A stretch of DNA of 20,861 nucleotides from Christensenella sp. UBA1782 (GCA_002315475.1 DCGI01000070.1:38395-59255); one strand, 5' to 3'; shown: positions 6,829 through 15,966, counted from the first letter of the stretch. Notes: generated from the letters alone by a model not told the origin. Program-made: numbers and translations.

Positions 6829-9800
6829 TCATCGGATTTCCACACATTCCCCCGTCAAAACGTTAAACAGTATTTTTCTTTCCACCTGTTTTTTCAAGAT
6901 CGATTCTACCGCCTTTTCGTACAATTCCAACTGTTTGGCATACCTTTCCTTCAGTTTTTCGGCTCCCAAAGTGCTGGTTTTGTAATCGATCAAGACGGTT
7001 TTGCCGTTCGGCAAAAAGACGAGCAAGTCCAAAACGCCTTGCACTAAGACTTTGTCGTCGACGTCGCTTTCCGCAAGGTCTTTCCAAGGTATGTATGCCA
7101 CGAAAGAATACTCCCGTTTGACTTCGTACCTTTTTTCCGCAATTTCCCGTATCACGTCGGAGGAAAGAACGTTTGCCAAAATACCGACGTCGCAAAGGGC
7201 TTTTTGTTCCTCGGTGATAAGCCCTTCGTTTTGCAAACGAACGAGTTCGAGTGCCACCTTTTCGGGGGTGTTCGAGCGAAAATCGACGTATTGCAAAACG
7301 GCGTGCATGGCGGTTCCCTTTTCGGCATTCCCGTCCGAAGTTTCCGACGTCTTTTTCCGATATTTTTTGACGTGTTCGGCGTTAAGAATATCGCTGACCG
7401 TCGTCTTTGCTTTCGTTTCGGTCGCTTTTTGGTAAGGATACTTCCACTTCAAAAGGGAAGCGTCAAACGGTTTTTGCTCCGGAATCGGTTTCACCGAAGG
7501 TATCGAAAGAACGACCAAATCTCCGAAATAGTCGGCAAATTTACCGTTTCTCGAACGGGTATAACAGAGCCAATCCATGACGCAGTTTGCTTTCAGGACG
7601 TCCCGAACCGCATTCTTTTTCTCTCCGGTCAAAATTAAACAGTCCTGTGCACGGGTAAAGCCGACGTACATCAGACGCGCTTCGTCCTCTTTGCCTTCGA
7701 TACGTTTTTTGAGTTTCAATACGGATAACGTAAAGTTTTCGGCACTGGACGATGTTTCTTCGTCAAACTTCGGCACCGCCACGCCCAAACTCTTGTCACA
7801 GATGATTTTGGAATGGTTTTCCCGAAATTTTCCCGACAAATACGGCATGAGAACAATGGGAAATTGCAGACCTTTGCTTGCGTGCATGGTCATGACGGTA
7901 ACCGCCGAGGGCGGTGCGGGTGGCAAATTACCCTGATATACTTCATCGTAATAGCGTATAAATTCTCGTACGGTCATGCCCTGACACTGTTGTCCGACGT
8001 ACAAAATAAAGGCGTTGATTTGCGACACGATTTCCTCTCCGTAAGACAGAAGGCGGGCGTCGTAAACGGACGAGAGGATTTCTCGCATCAAGTCGTCTAC
8101 CGCCATAAAACCGATATATTCCCGCCATTTCTTCAAACATTCGAACATGCGACGCACCTTTTTATTCGTTGACGCGGCGGCGGCTTCCGAAAAAGTTTTA
8201 TTCGGTTTTTCCGTCTTTACCGACAAAAGTTCTTGGTCGCTCACGCCGAAAATTTCGGTCATGACGTGCGCTAAGGGAATATCCTCGCTATCGTTCAAAA
8301 TCACCCGAAGGCAGTTGACGAGAGCCTCCCGCTGCGGCAGGTCGGTCTTTTGATCCCGCGAAACGAAATAAGGAATCTTTTCGGCTTTTAACGCTTCGAT
8401 TATGGGTAAAATATGGGCGGATTTTCGCACCAAAATCGCAAAATCCTTGTATTCGGCGTTCCGTTTTCCCTCTTTTTCGGTGTTGACGATCGGCTTGCCG
8501 ACGTAAGAAAGAATCTCTTGTGCGACGAACTTGGCTTCCACGTCGGCGTCGTCCTCTTTTCGTCCCCCTCGCACGCGATAAATCTCTTTTTCGGGAACGG
8601 CCGTGCGGGATCTGTCGACGTCGTAGGTATAGACGAAGACGCCCTCTCCCTTTTTGGATCTGCCGCTCACCAACATGGCACTGTTTTTATAGTCCACTCC
8701 GCCGAAATCGGTCGTCATCACTTCAGCACAAACGTCGTTGGTGAACTCCAAAACTTCATCGCAGGAACGGAAATTCCCGTTCAGTAACAACGTTTTTCCC
8801 GTTTTGACGGTATCGTACAGATTGTACCGATCCCGAAAAATATTCGGTTCGGCATAGCGGAAGCGATAAATCGCCTGCTTCATGTCGCCGACGGTGAAAA
8901 GATTGTTGCCGGTGGAAACGGCGTTTAGGAGAGCTTCCTGCAAATAATTGGTATCCTGATATTCATCAATAAAGACGTAGTCAAAACTCTTTTGTATTTC
9001 TTCCCGAATGTCGGCGTTTTCCAAAATTTCAATGGCGGCACGTTCGGCATCGTTAAAATCCACCACCGCGCGAGCTTTTTTACGCATGGCGTACTCTTGA
9101 ACCGTTTCTTTGTAAACCCGTAACATGACGGAAACCACTTCGGCAAACTGCGAAGAAGCGTTCTTCATTTCCTCCCGATAAAGTTCTTCCGACTTTTCCA
9201 CGTCTTCTTTGAATTCTTTCAAACCGGTGCGGACTTCACCGCATGCGTTGTATAATTCCTCCGATACGGTACCCGACTTTAACTTGTTTTTATGGATACG
9301 GGCGGGCAAAACAAAACGGGAGATTTCCCCGAAAAATGCGAGAATATCCCCTTTTTCGATGGCGTCCGCCGCCCTGTTGCAACATAATAAATTCTCTCGG
9401 TACGATTCCGTCTGCAAATCGTAATCCTTTTTATAAGCCGGCACCGAACCGTAGTTTTCGATAGCCAACATATTGAGAAGTCCCCGAACGGAATCCGACC
9501 AAAACGCAACCTCCCGCTTTTGCACCGAAAGATAGTATTCGATAACGGCTTTTTTGTTATCGAAAGCCGACAGGAACGCGTCCGGTTTTTCCTGCACCGA
9601 AAGGTAATCCCACAGAATACAAACTTCTTCTTTGAACGCATCGTTGCTTCTCTTTTGCTTAAAAAAGGATAGCGTACGCAAAAAATCCTTGTTTTTTGCG
9701 GAAATTTCCTGCTCGATGACTTTATCCAAACATTCTTGTTTTAAGAGTTTGCTTTCGTTTTCGTCCAAAATCGCACAAGACGGATCTTGCTTAACCACCG

Positions 9801-10128
9801 AAAAATACTTCTTTAATAAGGTATAACAAAAGCTGTTAATGGTGGAAATATTGGAAAAAGGAAGCTGTTCCAAAGCCTTGCGCAAAGCCTCGCCCTCGTG
9901 GGTGCCGTCTAAGGCGTCGTAAATGTTTTTGACGAGTTTGGCTTTCATGTCCTGTGCGGACGCACGACTGAACGTCATCAAAAGGATACGATCCAACTTT
10001 TGACCTTTTTTGAGTAATTCCATGATTTTTCCGATTAAAACGGTGGTTTTACCGCTTCCCGCCGAGGCGGAAACGATGGTATTGCCTTTCGCTTCAATCA
10101 CTTTTTTCTGTTCTTCTGTCCACTCCAT
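6829..10128 (-). CDS. addA: AddA helicase-nuclease subunit
   Basis: Motor and nuclease subunit of the AddAB complex, which resects double-strand breaks for RecA-dependent repair in Bacillota. It has UvrD/Rep superfamily 1 motifs in order: Walker A SASAGSGKTT with K27, Walker B IDEYQD at about 387-392, motif III GDMKQAIYRFRYAEP, then TMHASKGLQFPIVL and ARLMYVGFTRAQD. The C-terminal RecB-type nuclease has GVLDLL with D1034 and IDYKT with D1048 and K1050. At 1099 residues it is somewhat shorter than the roughly 1230 of Bacillus subtilis. The ATG at 10128 follows AAGGAG and starts 17 nt after addB stops, so it shares the addB transcript. I see no clear GC-rich terminator after its stop. Confidence 0.97.
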   Translation of the reverse strand: MEWTEEQKKVIEAKGNTIVSASAGSGKTTVLIGKIMELLKKGQKLDRILLMTFSRASAQDMKAKLVKNIYDALDGTHEGEALRKALEQLPFSNISTINSFCYTLLKKYFSVVKQDPSCAILDENESKLLKQECLDKVIEQEISAKNKDFLRTLSFFKQKRSNDAFKEEVCILWDYLSVQEKPDAFLSAFDNKKAVIEYYLSVQKREVAFWSDSVRGLLNMLAIENYGSVPAYKKDYDLQTESYRENLLCCNRAADAIEKGDILAFFGEISRFVLPARIHKNKLKSGTVSEELYNACGEVRTGLKEFKEDVEKSEELYREEMKNASSQFAEVVSVMLRVYKETVQEYAMRKKARAVVDFNDAERAAIEILENADIREEIQKSFDYVFIDEYQDTNYLQEALLNAVSTGNNLFTVGDMKQAIYRFRYAEPNIFRDRYNLYDTVKTGKTLLLNGNFRSCDEVLEFTNDVCAEVMTTDFGGVDYKNSAMLVSGRSKKGEGVFVYTYDVDRSRTAVPEKEIYRVRGGRKEDDADVEAKFVAQEILSYVGKPIVNTEKEGKRNAEYKDFAILVRKSAHILPIIEALKAEKIPYFVSRDQKTDLPQREALVNCLRVILNDSEDIPLAHVMTEIFGVSDQELLSVKTEKPNKTFSEAAAASTNKKVRRMFECLKKWREYIGFMAVDDLMREILSSVYDARLLSYGEEIVSQINAFILYVGQQCQGMTVREFIRYYDEVYQGNLPPAPPSAVTVMTMHASKGLQFPIVLMPYLSGKFRENHSKIICDKSLGVAVPKFDEETSSSAENFTLSVLKLKKRIEGKEDEARLMYVGFTRAQDCLILTGEKKNAVRDVLKANCVMDWLCYTRSRNGKFADYFGDLVVLSIPSVKPIPEQKPFDASLLKWKYPYQKATETKAKTTVSDILNAEHVKKYRKKTSETSDGNAEKGTAMHAVLQYVDFRSNTPEKVALELVRLQNEGLITEEQKALCDVGILANVLSSDVIREIAEKRYEVKREYSFVAYIPWKDLAESDVDDKVLVQGVLDLLVFLPNGKTVLIDYKTSTLGAEKLKERYAKQLELYEKAVESILKKQVERKILFNVLTGECVEIR

Positions 10129-10145
10129 ATCCTACTTTCTCCTTC

Positions 10146-13100
10146 TTATCTGAAAGCTTGTATTTTAACGTCCAGCGTTGCCCGCTCGACCTGTTGACCG
10201 CACATGCACTTATAAACGCAGTATTCGCACTGCCCCTTCAACGGGTTTTTCTCAATATCGCCTTTTACGATATCCTCCAAAGCACCGGCAATCAGGTTTT
10301 GAACGTAGTCGGTGATTTTACCGAAATCGTCGGGTTCCACGACGTTCCGAGTGTTCCCGTTAAAGGTTCCCCCCTCCTCGATATTGATGCCGACGGTGGG
10401 ACTTTCGTATTTTGCCGTTCTGGCGGCATCGTCGTAGCGCGTATCAATTTCGGCAAGAACGTCGGCACTCTTTTGCATCTGCCCTAACATTCTGTACGAG
10501 TTTCCCTTTGCGGTGTACCCCGATTTGACGGGTACATAGAACACGCCGACCGGTTCGTCGCCTTTCTGCATGAAATAATGCAAATAGACATACAGCTGAA
10601 TCTTTTCGCCGTAATAAATATCCTTTAAGCTTGCTTCCACTTTGCCCGTCTTGTAGTCGATAATCATGATCTCGTGCGAATCGCCCTTCCTGTCCAAACG
10701 GTCGACCTTACCGGTGAAAACGAATTTCTTACCGCAAACGTCTATCACCAGTTCTCCGTTTTTACCGATAACGTATTCCACTAAATTCGGCTTAAAACGG
10801 GAGTTTTTGGCATTCTCCGTCAAGACTTTTAACAGACGGCGGCACTCCTCTTTTAAGCAATCCAATTCATACGCCGAAAGGATATCTTCCTTATAATGTG
10901 CGTAATCGGGTTTGTCAAACGCCTGCTCGATGGCTTTTTCGGTTCGGCTGCGGATATCCTCCTCCGTCCAAGAATCCAACACGTCTCGACTGTCTTTGAA
11001 ATAGTGTTCCAAGACGTCGTGGATGAGGTTCCCTTTTTCGTTTGCCTGCATTGCCCCTTCTTCGGTGGGTTTCAAACCGACGGCATCGGTCAAAAAGTGT
11101 CGGAACGGGCAAGCAAAATACTGTTCCAGACGGGTGACGGACATGGTATAATCGCCGTCTTTCGTCCTGTCATAGCCGTCGACGGGCGACCAAACTTCTT
11201 CAATACCGACGTCTTTGACGGCTTCGACGACTTCCTTCGTCGCTACGGGTTCTTCGTCGGAGACGATTTTTCCCTCCCGTATCAACAGTTCCCGAACGGC
11301 ATCTTCGTATACGTCGGGTACTTTCTTCGCCATGTATTCGTGATAGGCATTCTCGACGGTACCGAGAAAATACAGCAATTTTTCTTCGTCGGTCATAGCG
11401 TAATACGACGACAGAGGCGTTTCGGAAATATCCAAACGAATCTTCAATTCCCGCACGGCGTCGCTTTCGTTCAACGCTTCGTTCGTTACGCTTGCCGCAC
11501 TGCAACCGATATACAAACGGTCGGCTTTGGTACAAGCGTCGATGACGATAAACTTTTCCAAATCGTTACTCTCGACGGGGGTGGGGAAAACGGGAAGTCC
11601 CACGTTTTTCATCGCTTCGCAGTCGAGTGCGGACAAGACGACGGCATCCCCTTTTTGCATGGGGAAAAACCCGTCGGCGGCACCCAGAACGAACAGGCAC
11701 GAAACGTCGGCAAAGCGGCTTTCGGTACCGTTCCCGACGAACACGCAATCCCTGTTCTGCGGCAACAGACTGACACTCATGCCTTCCACCGTAGAGAGGA
11801 ACATTTCCAAGAAGGAAGCCGCCGTACAGGGAATATCTCCGACCAGCTCTTTTATCTCCTCCGCGACCGTTTTGAATTTATCGATTTCGGAGTACGCTTT
11901 CAAAACGTCTTCTTCGCTTTCTTCACATTTTTTCCGCAAAGCTTTCATCTCGTCGGAATCCAAAATCTGTAGCAATAAATCTGCAAATACGGATGCCGTA
12001 GAACCGTCTTCGGGAACCTTTTCTACGATTTCCACAATCCTTTGCCTCGTGTTTTCCGCCGCTTGCAAAACGTCGTCTTTTCCGAACTTGAACGGCGTCG
12101 CCATACGGGTATAGCGGACGTTGTATTTGCGGCAATAGTTCTCGAAAATCTGCATCTGTTCCCGCGTGACGTCGGACAAGGGACAACTCAATAAATCCAT
12201 AACGTCGTTGACGGCGTACCCCGAACAACGGGTAGCAAACAACGCCTTGACAAAGCGGACGAAAAAGCCGTCTTTGACAAGGTATTTTTCATCACTGAAA
12301 TACGGTATTTCAAACCGCTTAAACATGGTCTTTATGACGGGTAAATAACTCTCGTCGTTACACAGAACGGCGATGTCTTTGTATCGGCGGTTTTCGCTCC
12401 TGACGATATGCCGAATTTCCCGACAGGCGGCCTTGACTTCGTCGTAAGGTTCCACCCCTTTGAACAAGCGTACACGCTCCCGTTCCTCTCGGGTTAAGGA
12501 GAGTTGCGTCGGTTTTCCGCACCCGAACAGTTCCGCCGAAATGCCGTTAAACGGTGCCTTCAATTCTTCGTTACACGAAAAGAATTTTATCGGCACGCCG
12601 TTCGCCTTGCAATAATCGATAAAAAGACTGCGGTGTTGCGACGGATAGACGGAAACGTTACTGCCGCCTTCGTCCCCGCACGCCTTGCAGAACGCAATCG
12701 ATACCGACGGGCAGAGGAGCAAAAGCTTTTGCAACAGTTTTAATTGTACGGCGGAATAGACGTTAAATCCCAAAACGTACAGATGTGTGGAAGAAATATC
12801 CTCGATTTGTTCCGCCGTCTCGGTCAGTTGTTCCACGCGGCTGACGGTGTCGACGTATTTTTCACGCAACGCCTTTTCGTACTCCTCATAGATCAACACG
12901 ATGTCTTGCAGCTTTTGTTTCGTCCCCTCCTCTTTCAAAAAGGCGAGATTCTGCCGAATGTCCTCGGGTTTGATGCCCGAAGAACGCAAAGACGCTATCG
13001 CAGCGAACAGTTCTCTCGAAAAAGAGACGCTGCGAATATCTTTATAGTATGCCAAACGCTCGTTACATCGACGGACGACCGAGTTTAATAACAAAACGGT

Positions 13101-13355
13101 ACCTTCCTTACTTAAACCCTTTCGGTTACGGACGTGCTTCGTCGCAAAGCGGGTAAAGCTACATACGTCCACCGAAAAGGTTCCGTCGGGAAAGCACTGC
13201 TCGCATATTTCCTGTTCCACCCCCAAAGTATAACGGTCGGGTACGATAAAAACGTGCTTGGCTTCCGGTTCTGCCGCCACCTTCTCGCGAAGACGGGCAA
13301 ACAAACCTTTGTGACCACCCAAAGTGGTATTCGAATCGATACAGTTAAATTGCAT
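10146..13355 (-). CDS. addB: AddB helicase-nuclease subunit
   Basis: Partner of AddA; in studied homologues AddB recognises Chi and cuts one strand. The C-terminal nuclease has GKVDRLD (D885) and IDYKTGK (D900, K902). It is framed by four cysteines for an iron-sulfur cluster: C749 in ACPFRHF and C1043, C1046, C1052 in CEYCVYKCMC, the same order and spacing as Bacillus AddB. I choose the ATG at 13355 (1069 residues, MQFNCIDSNTTLGG). The open frame extends 68 codons further to 13559, but that stretch is A/T-rich, unlike the family, and overlaps the rpmG promoter region. The N-terminus lacks the GxxGxGK(S/T) Walker A loop present in Bacillus AddB. There is no Shine-Dalgarno; the promoter sits directly against the start codon. 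Confidence 0.95.
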   Translation of the reverse strand: MQFNCIDSNTTLGGHKGLFARLREKVAAEPEAKHVFIVPDRYTLGVEQEICEQCFPDGTFSVDVCSFTRFATKHVRNRKGLSKEGTVLLLNSVVRRCNERLAYYKDIRSVSFSRELFAAIASLRSSGIKPEDIRQNLAFLKEEGTKQKLQDIVLIYEEYEKALREKYVDTVSRVEQLTETAEQIEDISSTHLYVLGFNVYSAVQLKLLQKLLLLCPSVSIAFCKACGDEGGSNVSVYPSQHRSLFIDYCKANGVPIKFFSCNEELKAPFNGISAELFGCGKPTQLSLTREERERVRLFKGVEPYDEVKAACREIRHIVRSENRRYKDIAVLCNDESYLPVIKTMFKRFEIPYFSDEKYLVKDGFFVRFVKALFATRCSGYAVNDVMDLLSCPLSDVTREQMQIFENYCRKYNVRYTRMATPFKFGKDDVLQAAENTRQRIVEIVEKVPEDGSTASVFADLLLQILDSDEMKALRKKCEESEEDVLKAYSEIDKFKTVAEEIKELVGDIPCTAASFLEMFLSTVEGMSVSLLPQNRDCVFVGNGTESRFADVSCLFVLGAADGFFPMQKGDAVVLSALDCEAMKNVGLPVFPTPVESNDLEKFIVIDACTKADRLYIGCSAASVTNEALNESDAVRELKIRLDISETPLSSYYAMTDEEKLLYFLGTVENAYHEYMAKKVPDVYEDAVRELLIREGKIVSDEEPVATKEVVEAVKDVGIEEVWSPVDGYDRTKDGDYTMSVTRLEQYFACPFRHFLTDAVGLKPTEEGAMQANEKGNLIHDVLEHYFKDSRDVLDSWTEEDIRSRTEKAIEQAFDKPDYAHYKEDILSAYELDCLKEECRRLLKVLTENAKNSRFKPNLVEYVIGKNGELVIDVCGKKFVFTGKVDRLDRKGDSHEIMIIDYKTGKVEASLKDIYYGEKIQLYVYLHYFMQKGDEPVGVFYVPVKSGYTAKGNSYRMLGQMQKSADVLAEIDTRYDDAARTAKYESPTVGINIEEGGTFNGNTRNVVEPDDFGKITDYVQNLIAGALEDIVKGDIEKNPLKGQCEYCVYKCMCGQQVERATLDVKIQAFR

Positions 13356-13361
13356 GGCTCT

Positions 13362-13390
13362 ATTATACAATACCGTCGCTCGGTAAACAA
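13362..13390 (-). promoter_or_regulatory. Promoter of addB-addA, probably leaderless
   Basis: Leftward TTGTTT (13385-13390), 17-bp spacer, TATAAT (13362-13367). Only six bases separate the -10 box from the addB ATG at 13355, so transcription would begin at or within a base or two of the A of ATG. No ribosome binding site is present upstream. This supports both the start choice and a leaderless messenger. Confidence 0.7.
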
Positions 13391-13520
13391 GATGTAACGA
13401 AAAAACTTTTTTTTCTATGTTCGTTTTTTCAAACCTTGCAAAAAATCGGCACGAAAATTTCCGATTTGTCTTGTAAATACTATATTTAGAATTATAAATA
13501 AAAAAATTGCGGCAAAATGT

Positions 13521-13549
13521 TTGACAATATCTCTCTCTTGTGGTAAAGT
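13521..13549 (+). promoter_or_regulatory. Promoter of the rpmG-secE-nusG cluster
   Basis: TTGACA (13521-13526), 17-bp spacer, TAAAGT (13544-13549). The expected start near 13556 places a small CACC/GGTG hairpin (13557-13569) at the 5' end of the transcript, followed by a T-run and the rpmG ribosome binding site GGAGG. The hairpin has only four base pairs and is not a convincing terminator. Confidence 0.7.
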
Positions 13550-13594
13550 GTATAAGCACCTTTTAGGTGTAATTTTTTTGGAGGATATACAACC

Positions 13595-13744
13595 ATGCGT
13601 GTAAAAATCACCTTAGCTTGTACCGAATGCAAACAACGCAACTATGACAAGCAAAAAAACAAGAAAAACACTCCCGACAGATTGGAAGTTAAGAAGTATT
13701 GCAGATTCTGCAAGAAACACACCATCCACAGAGAAGCGAAATAA
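13595..13744 (+). CDS. rpmG: Ribosomal protein L33, zinc-binding form
   Basis: A 49-residue protein beginning [20 protein letters not shown]. The two CxxC pairs (C9/C12 and C36/C39) identify the zinc-containing version of large-subunit protein L33. It lies in the usual Bacillota position, ahead of secE and nusG. The GGAGG site at 13580-13584 is 10 nt before the ATG. It is the first gene after the promoter at 13521-13549 and 17 nt ahead of secE, so the three genes probably share a transcript. Zinc-dependent L33 is often paired with a zinc-independent paralogue elsewhere in such genomes; none is visible here. Confidence 0.95.
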   Translation: MRVKITLACTECKQRNYDKQKNKKNTPDRLEVKKYCRFCKKHTIHREAK

Positions 13745-13761
13745 TTACGGCGGAGGCCCGA

Positions 13762-14103
13762 ATGAAAAAATCTCCTAAATTGGAAATTCCCGAAAACATG
13801 GACGCACCGAGAAAAGACGCTGCCAAAACGAACAAGATGAACAAGAAAGGCAAGCAATCTTCGAAGAAAGGGAAGACCGGTGCCAAAAAAGAACGTCGTT
13901 CCGTCAAAAAGTTTTTCCGCGACATCATCAGCGAATTAAAAAAGGTCACTTGGGGCAAGTTAAAGGACACCAAAAAAGAAAAGGGTGTTTTGAGCCAAAC
14001 CGGTATCGTCCTTTTGTTCGTATTGATTTCCATCGTCGTTTTGACAGCCGTTGACCTCGGTCTTGCCGAATTGCTCGGCTTGCTTATCGGCATCGCCGCA
14101 TAA
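13762..14103 (+). CDS. secE: Protein translocase subunit SecE with long Lys-rich N-terminus
   Basis: Essential small subunit of the SecYEG membrane translocase. The conserved core is FFRDIISELKKVTWGKLKD (51-69), the amphipathic helix before the single C-terminal membrane helix (about 80-111). The protein is 113 residues, while many Gram-positive SecE proteins have about 60; the extra length is a hydrophilic N-terminus (1-50) with many lysines. The frame is open 21 codons further upstream, but that part overlaps rpmG; the ATG at 13762 has GGAGG five bases before it and is chosen. It lies between rpmG and nusG as in most Bacillota. Confidence 0.93.
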   Translation: MKKSPKLEIPENMDAPRKDAAKTNKMNKKGKQSSKKGKTGAKKERRSVKKFFRDIISELKKVTWGKLKDTKKEKGVLSQTGIVLLFVLISIVVLTAVDLGLAELLGLLIGIAA

Positions 14104-14123
14104 GGTACGGGGGGCATAGAAAC

Positions 14124-14654
14124 ATGGAAAATCAAGATTCTCTTGTAAGGTGGTACGTCATTCACGTATATTCTTCTTACGAAAGTGTCGTAAAAACCAA
14201 TTTGGAAAAGATGATTGAAAACAACAACTTGCAGGATTTCATCTTTGAAATTGCTATTCCCACCGAAGAAGACATCGTGGAGAAAAACGGAAAGAGAAAA
14301 GTCGTCGAACACAAAAAGTTTCCCGGATACGTATTCCTGAAAATGATTTATACCGACCACGTTTGGTATATGGTTACCAATACGCGTGGCGTTACCGGTT
14401 TCGTCGGTCCGCAAGGAAAACCCCTTCCTCTGACCGCCGACGAAATCAAAAGAATGGGTTTGGAAAAGGTATCGGCGGAAGATTTCAACATCAACGTCGG
14501 CGACAACGTAAAAGTCGTCAACGGACCTTTGGAAACCTTCTTGGGCATCGTGGACGAGATTTTCGCAGATAAAGAAAAGGTACGCGTTATCGTACAAATG
14601 TTCGGTCGGCAAACACCGGTCGATTTGGAATTTAATCAAATCGAAAAGATTTAA
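14124..14654 (+). CDS. nusG: Transcription elongation/antitermination factor NusG
   Basis: Binds RNA polymerase and modulates pausing, termination and coupling to ribosomes. The 176 residues comprise the N-terminal NGN domain (WYVIHVYSSYESVVKTNLEK at 10-29, then a YVFLKM core strand and VTGFVG) and a C-terminal KOW domain (about 125-152, VGDNVKVVNGPLETFLGIVD). The length and domain order are standard. It starts 20 nt after secE, with a G-rich stretch (GGGGGG) about 10 nt before the ATG. The structured leader at 14673-14760 separates it from rplK. Confidence 0.97.
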   Translation: MENQDSLVRWYVIHVYSSYESVVKTNLEKMIENNNLQDFIFEIAIPTEEDIVEKNGKRKVVEHKKFPGYVFLKMIYTDHVWYMVTNTRGVTGFVGPQGKPLPLTADEIKRMGLEKVSAEDFNINVGDNVKVVNGPLETFLGIVDEIFADKEKVRVIVQMFGRQTPVDLEFNQIEKI

Positions 14655-14672
14655 TTCCGAAAAAGGGTTTCT

Positions 14673-14760
14673 ACGGGCGTGCGTACGCGTACGACCGTAT
14701 AAATAAATATGGGAGAGCGGAATAAATTCTACTTTATACCTGTTCCGTTCGTTAGTACCA
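14673..14760 (+). promoter_or_regulatory. Structured leader of rplK-rplA, candidate L1-binding autoregulatory site
   Basis: Two hairpins fill the nusG-rplK gap. The first (14673-14698) pairs ACGG with CCGT and, after a G/A mismatch, CGTGCG with CGTACG around a TACG loop; it has no T-run and is not a terminator. The second pairs GAGCGGAA (14715-14722) with TTCCGTTC (14743-14750), flanked by TGGGAG (14710-14715) and TACCA (14756-14760). A GGGAG loop beside a stem is characteristic of L1 binding sites in 23S rRNA and in L11-operon messengers, and rplA (L1) is the second gene here. The match to L1 sites is inference. Confidence 0.5.
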
Positions 14761-14786
14761 AGTAGTCACTTATAAGGAGGCAGACT

Positions 14787-15212
14787 ATGGCAAAAAAGAT
14801 TTCTGCAGTCGTTAAACTGCAACTCCCCGCAGGCAAGGCAACCCCCGGACCGCCTGTCGGATCGTCTTTGGGACCTCACGGTATCGCAATACCGATGTTC
14901 ACCAAAGAATTCAATGAAAAGACCGCAAAACAAGCGGGACTTATCATACCGGTCGTTATTACCATCTACGCAGACCGTTCCTTCACGTTTATTTTGAAGA
15001 CGCCGCCGGCTCCCGTACTCATCAAGAAAGCTTGCGGAATCGAAAGCGGTAGTGCCGTACCGAACAAGAACAAAGTCGCCACGATTACCAGAGCACAACT
15101 CGAAGAAATCGCCCAGACCAAAATGCCCGACTTGAACGCCGCCAGCTTGGAAGCCGCCATCAGCATGATCGCCGGAACCTGCCGCAGCATGGGCGTAACC
15201 GTCGCCGACTAA
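14787..15212 (+). CDS. rplK: Ribosomal protein L11
   Basis: Large-subunit protein of the GTPase-associated centre, binding 23S rRNA with L10-L12. Exactly 141 residues, the standard bacterial length. The N-terminal domain contains [20 protein letters not shown] (12-31) with the conserved proline-rich segment, and the C-terminal RNA-binding domain contains [20 protein letters not shown] (112-131) followed by RSMGV. AAGGAGG precedes the ATG by 6-7 nt. It is followed by rplA after 11 nt, forming a two-gene unit that ends at the terminator at 15935. Confidence 0.98.
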   Translation: MAKKISAVVKLQLPAGKATPGPPVGSSLGPHGIAIPMFTKEFNEKTAKQAGLIIPVVITIYADRSFTFILKTPPAPVLIKKACGIESGSAVPNKNKVATITRAQLEEIAQTKMPDLNAASLEAAISMIAGTCRSMGVTVAD

Positions 15213-15223
15213 GGAGGTACACA

Positions 15224-15907
15224 ATGAAACACGGTAAGAAATATGTTGATTCTCTAAAAGCATTTGATGCTACACAGACCTACGAAGTATCCGAAGCTTT
15301 GAAGCTTGTCGTTGACACCGCAAAAGCGAAGTTTGACGAAACCATCGAATTGCACGCACGTTTGGGTGTCGATCCTCGTCACGCCGACCAACAAGTCAGA
15401 GGCGTAGTCGTTCTTCCTCACGGAACCGGTAAGACGCTCCGCGTTCTCGCTCTTTGCAAAGGCGTTAAAGCCGACGAAGCGCAAGCAGCGGGTGCCGACT
15501 TTGTCGGAGCGGAAGAACTCGTCCAAAAGATTCAAGGCGGTTGGTTTGATTATGACGTAATCGTCACCACGCCCGACATGATGGGACAAGTAGGACGTTT
15601 AGGTAAAGTGCTCGGACCGAAAGGTTTGATGCCTACCCCGAAAACCGGAACCGTTACCATGGATATCGCTAAGGCTATTAAGGATATTAAAGCCGGTAAA
15701 GTCGAATACAGATTGGACAAAGCCGCCATCATCCACTGCCCCGTAGGCAAAGCAAGTTTCGGTGCCGAAAAGCTCACCGACAACTTCAACACCCTTATGG
15801 AAGCCATCATCAAGGCAAAGCCGGCAGCCGCTAAGGGCGTCTACCTCAAGAGCGTATATATCACCGCTACGATGGGACCCGGCATCAAAGTCAACGTAAA
15901 GATGTAA
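15224..15907 (+). CDS. rplA: Ribosomal protein L1
   Basis: L1-stalk protein that binds 23S rRNA and, in several bacteria, represses its own operon. The 227 residues match the family (about 230). Characteristic segments are [20 protein letters not shown], then [20 protein letters not shown] with [14 protein letters not shown] immediately after, and the C-terminal [25 protein letters not shown] lies 6 nt before the ATG. In many bacteria rplJ follows directly; here the transcript ends at a strong terminator 28 nt downstream. Confidence 0.98.
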   Translation: MKHGKKYVDSLKAFDATQTYEVSEALKLVVDTAKAKFDETIELHARLGVDPRHADQQVRGVVVLPHGTGKTLRVLALCKGVKADEAQAAGADFVGAEELVQKIQGGWFDYDVIVTTPDMMGQVGRLGKVLGPKGLMPTPKTGTVTMDIAKAIKDIKAGKVEYRLDKAAIIHCPVGKASFGAEKLTDNFNTLMEAIIKAKPAAAKGVYLKSVYITATMGPGIKVNVKM

Positions 15908-15934
15908 TTTCTTTTACGGAACGATAAAAAACCA

Positions 15935-15966
15935 AAAAGCGTAGTTCTCAAAAACTACGCTTTTTT
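15935..15966. terminator. Strong, possibly bidirectional terminator after rplA
   Basis: GCGTAGTT (15939-15946) and AACTACGC (15953-15960) form a perfect 8-bp stem extended by A/T pairs, with TTTTTT after it on the plus strand. The preceding AAAAA gives a T-run in the leftward transcript as well, so it can also stop read-through from the convergent glycosidase gene. Confidence 0.9.

Noticed and set aside
10896..11972. Plus-strand open frame of 358 codons inside addB
   Set aside because: It lies wholly opposite addB, whose nuclease and iron-sulfur motifs are clear; no domain is recognisable in the antisense product.
13356..13559. Extra 68 N-terminal codons for AddB
   Set aside because: The stretch is A/T-rich, has no family similarity, overlaps the rpmG promoter and contains the addB promoter itself.
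13557..13569. Hairpin with T-run before rpmG considered as a terminator or attenuator
   Set aside because: The stem has only four base pairs; too weak to claim termination.
14682..14693. Perfect 12-bp palindrome CGTACGCGTACG considered as a protein-binding operator
   Set aside because: It is better explained as part of the larger RNA hairpin at 14673-14698, which pairs additional flanking bases.
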